Below are positions 62,955 through 64,000 of a stretch of DNA of 64,000 nt, piece by piece (the stretch's first letter is position 1; the number at the start of each line of letters is the position of its first letter). The notes beneath the pieces are model-generated. The model saw only the letters and a list, made by a program, of their open reading frames with translations, was not told where the DNA came from and made no database searches. The DNA comes from Ardenticatenaceae bacterium. GTDB taxonomy: Bacteria > Chloroflexota > Anaerolineae > Promineifilales > Promineifilaceae. The position numbers were made by a program, and so were the translations under genes. Location: contig JACKBX010000010.1 in assembly GCA_020634375.1 (NCBI GenBank), positions 186,001 to 250,000 on the forward strand. The letters run 5' to 3'.

Positions 62955-63412
62955 TCCCCCTCCTCACTTAGCAGCTTCAATGTTTGGGGATACAACAATA
63001 TCAACATGGCGTTCACAGATTGTTATTGTCAGATAAATACGTTTTCAAGTGGCAACGTGAATTCCAGCACTTAGGCTAAAAACACACCAACAAACCCAAA
63101 GAGGATGATAACTGTACCCACCTTCTCTTTCGCCGCCATATTCTTTTTTGATACTCCTTGCAGAATGTTGTAATAGTACAACAAAATCTTTAAGCCTGTC
63201 AAGAAACGATGTGTTTAACTTGACATAGGGTTATGCATATTCTATAGTTGATATGGTTTGTATTTACTAGAAGTATCTTAATTGAAGATGTGTTTGTTTT
63301 GGCGATAGCACCTGATTCATTAGGCAGCAGTTTTGTACTGCCGGATGATGGTGGGCTGAGTTGGGGATGCAAGAACAAGGGTTAGGTTGGGAAGAGCGGG
63401 GAAAACAGCATC
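62955..63412. other. 458-bp divergent region between STAND-TPR and FtsZ-like genes
   Basis: No ORF of size. A consensus promoter for the FtsZ-like gene is at 63220-63248, giving a leader of about 155 nt. The part next to the STAND gene has A/T-rich stretches but no clear -10/-35 pair. Confidence 0.6.
63220..63248 (+). promoter_or_regulatory. Strong sigma-70-like promoter for the FtsZ-like gene
   Basis: TTGACA (63220-63225), 17-bp spacer, TATAGT (63243-63248), a near-consensus vegetative promoter. The transcript would start near 63256. Confidence 0.75.
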
Positions 63413-64000
63413 ATGAAGAGAGAAAGGCGGACTTCTTCACTCACAAAAATTCGCGTTGTTGGTGTCGGAAATGGGGGCGTCAATGCAATCAACCGTTTGG
63501 TTAAAAGGCGTCTCACAGGAGTGGAGTTTGTGGTGGTGAACACAAATTCCTTCACACTAGCCAAGTCAATAGCCCCGACAAAGGTACACATTGGTCATAA
63601 TGTGACACGAGGACATGGAACTGGTGGGGATGTTTTTTTAGGCAAGCAAGCTGCCTACGAATCAGCCGAGCAGCTACGCAAAGCAATTGAGGGAACAGAT
63701 TTATTGTTTTTAGCGGCTAGTATGGGCGGAGGGACAGGTTCAGGTGTGATTCCAGTTATTGCCGAGATGGCTCATGAGTTAGGCATCTTGACCATTGCCG
63801 TTATCACAAGCCCTTTTAGCTTTGAAGGAGTGCGGCAACAAAAAGCCGCGCAGGAAAGCATCTCCCAATTAAAGCAATTTGTAGATACGATATTGGAGAT
63901 ACCGAGTGATCGCTTATTGGGATTGATGAATGAGGGGGCTAGTTTGGACGACGCATTACGTCTGGCAGATGGGGTTTTGGGTCATGCCATTCAAGCAATT
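63413..64000 (+). CDS. FtsZ-family GTPase (3' end outside window)
   Basis: 196 residues visible, from the ATG at 63413. IRVVGVGNGGVNAINRLV is the N-terminal nucleotide motif, NTNSFTLAKSIAP the next block, and AASMGGGTGSGVIPVIAEMA the tubulin/FtsZ signature loop T4 (usually GMGGGTGTG). ITSPFSFEGVRQQKAA and IPSDRLLGLMNEG also match FtsZ. Substitutions in the signature loop and elsewhere suggest a divergent copy, perhaps not the main division FtsZ. No divisome gene is seen beside it in the window. The partial C-terminus prevents a check of the T7 catalytic loop. Confidence 0.85.
   Translation, partial: MKRERRTSSLTKIRVVGVGNGGVNAINRLVKRRLTGVEFVVVNTNSFTLAKSIAPTKVHIGHNVTRGHGTGGDVFLGKQAAYESAEQLRKAIEGTDLLFLAASMGGGTGSGVIPVIAEMAHELGILTIAVITSPFSFEGVRQQKAAQESISQLKQFVDTILEIPSDRLLGLMNEGASLDDALRLADGVLGHAIQAI

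Overview
The window looks like chromosomal DNA of a Chloroflexota bacterium, probably from the Anaerolineae/Ardenticatenia side. This is inferred from gene content and repeat style, not from a marker gene. The pointers are a secreted protein ending in a 'FLPVVLRP'-type tail, an SH3-repeat protein with a Cys-motif N-terminus typical of that phylum, a sortase, many GAF-rich histidine kinases, ArnT-like membrane glycosyltransferases, and a giant STAND ATPase with about 59 TPRs. No phage, transposase or CRISPR locus is visible. Two sequence habits run through the whole window: a very frequent palindromic octamer ACGGCCGT (20 full copies counted in the first 10 kb), and arrays of 7-bp repeats built as inverted pairs, several of them inside membrane-protein genes.

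1-11.4 kb holds metabolic and redox genes: a short-chain epimerase, a methyltransferase, an AhpD-like protein, a frame-disrupted SH3 protein, two formate dehydrogenase catalytic subunits placed tail to tail, a small Cys-containing protein, a Nudix hydrolase, a DUF3179 lipoprotein and an SCP2 protein. The strongest finding is here. The second formate dehydrogenase and the DUF3179 protein each carry one in-frame UGA exactly where a catalytic or redox cysteine is expected. Each UGA is followed at the right distance by a SECIS-like hairpin. I read both as selenoproteins: FDH with U140, and DUF3179 with a U131-P-L-C134 motif. The neighbouring FDH paralogue has Cys at the same site. No selenocysteine machinery (selA/B/C/D) lies in the window.

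11.5-23.3 kb is a signalling region. It has a hybrid kinase, a divergent REC-GAF-kinase with its response regulator, and a minus-strand cluster of membrane kinase, REC-roadblock-ATPase, MglA-type GTPase, three roadblock/LC7 proteins and two protoglobins. This suggests gas or redox sensing coupled to a polarity or motility GTPase switch. 23.4-31.6 kb carries an AlbA_2/ATPase-like regulator, polyphosphate glucokinase, pyrimidine-nucleoside phosphorylase, an amidohydrolase fused to a CYTH-like domain, a TrmA/RumA-like methyltransferase lacking its nucleophilic Cys, a CPBP-like membrane protein, a cupin and a SWIM zinc-finger protein.

31.8-42.5 kb holds a 1323-residue multi-GAF kinase and three large GT-C membrane glycosyltransferases full of repeat arrays. 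42.5-44.0 kb is the infC-rpmI-rplT operon, with a non-AUG infC start and terminator-like leader hairpins. 44.1-49.3 kb has a small membrane protein, a sortase, tRNA-Lys(TTT), signal peptidase I, deoC, a zinc-ribbon protein, a hypothetical protein and a REC-CpaE-like ATPase.

49.4-63.0 kb is one long minus-strand block. In transcription order it has the STAND-TPR giant, an unusually small Cys-rich ORF of 37 residues, an anchored coiled-coil protein, two small membrane proteins, and a CHAT (caspase-like) protease with Nif11/NHLP-like N-terminal repeats. It may be a sensor-protease system. The window ends in a divergently transcribed FtsZ-family GTPase (partial).
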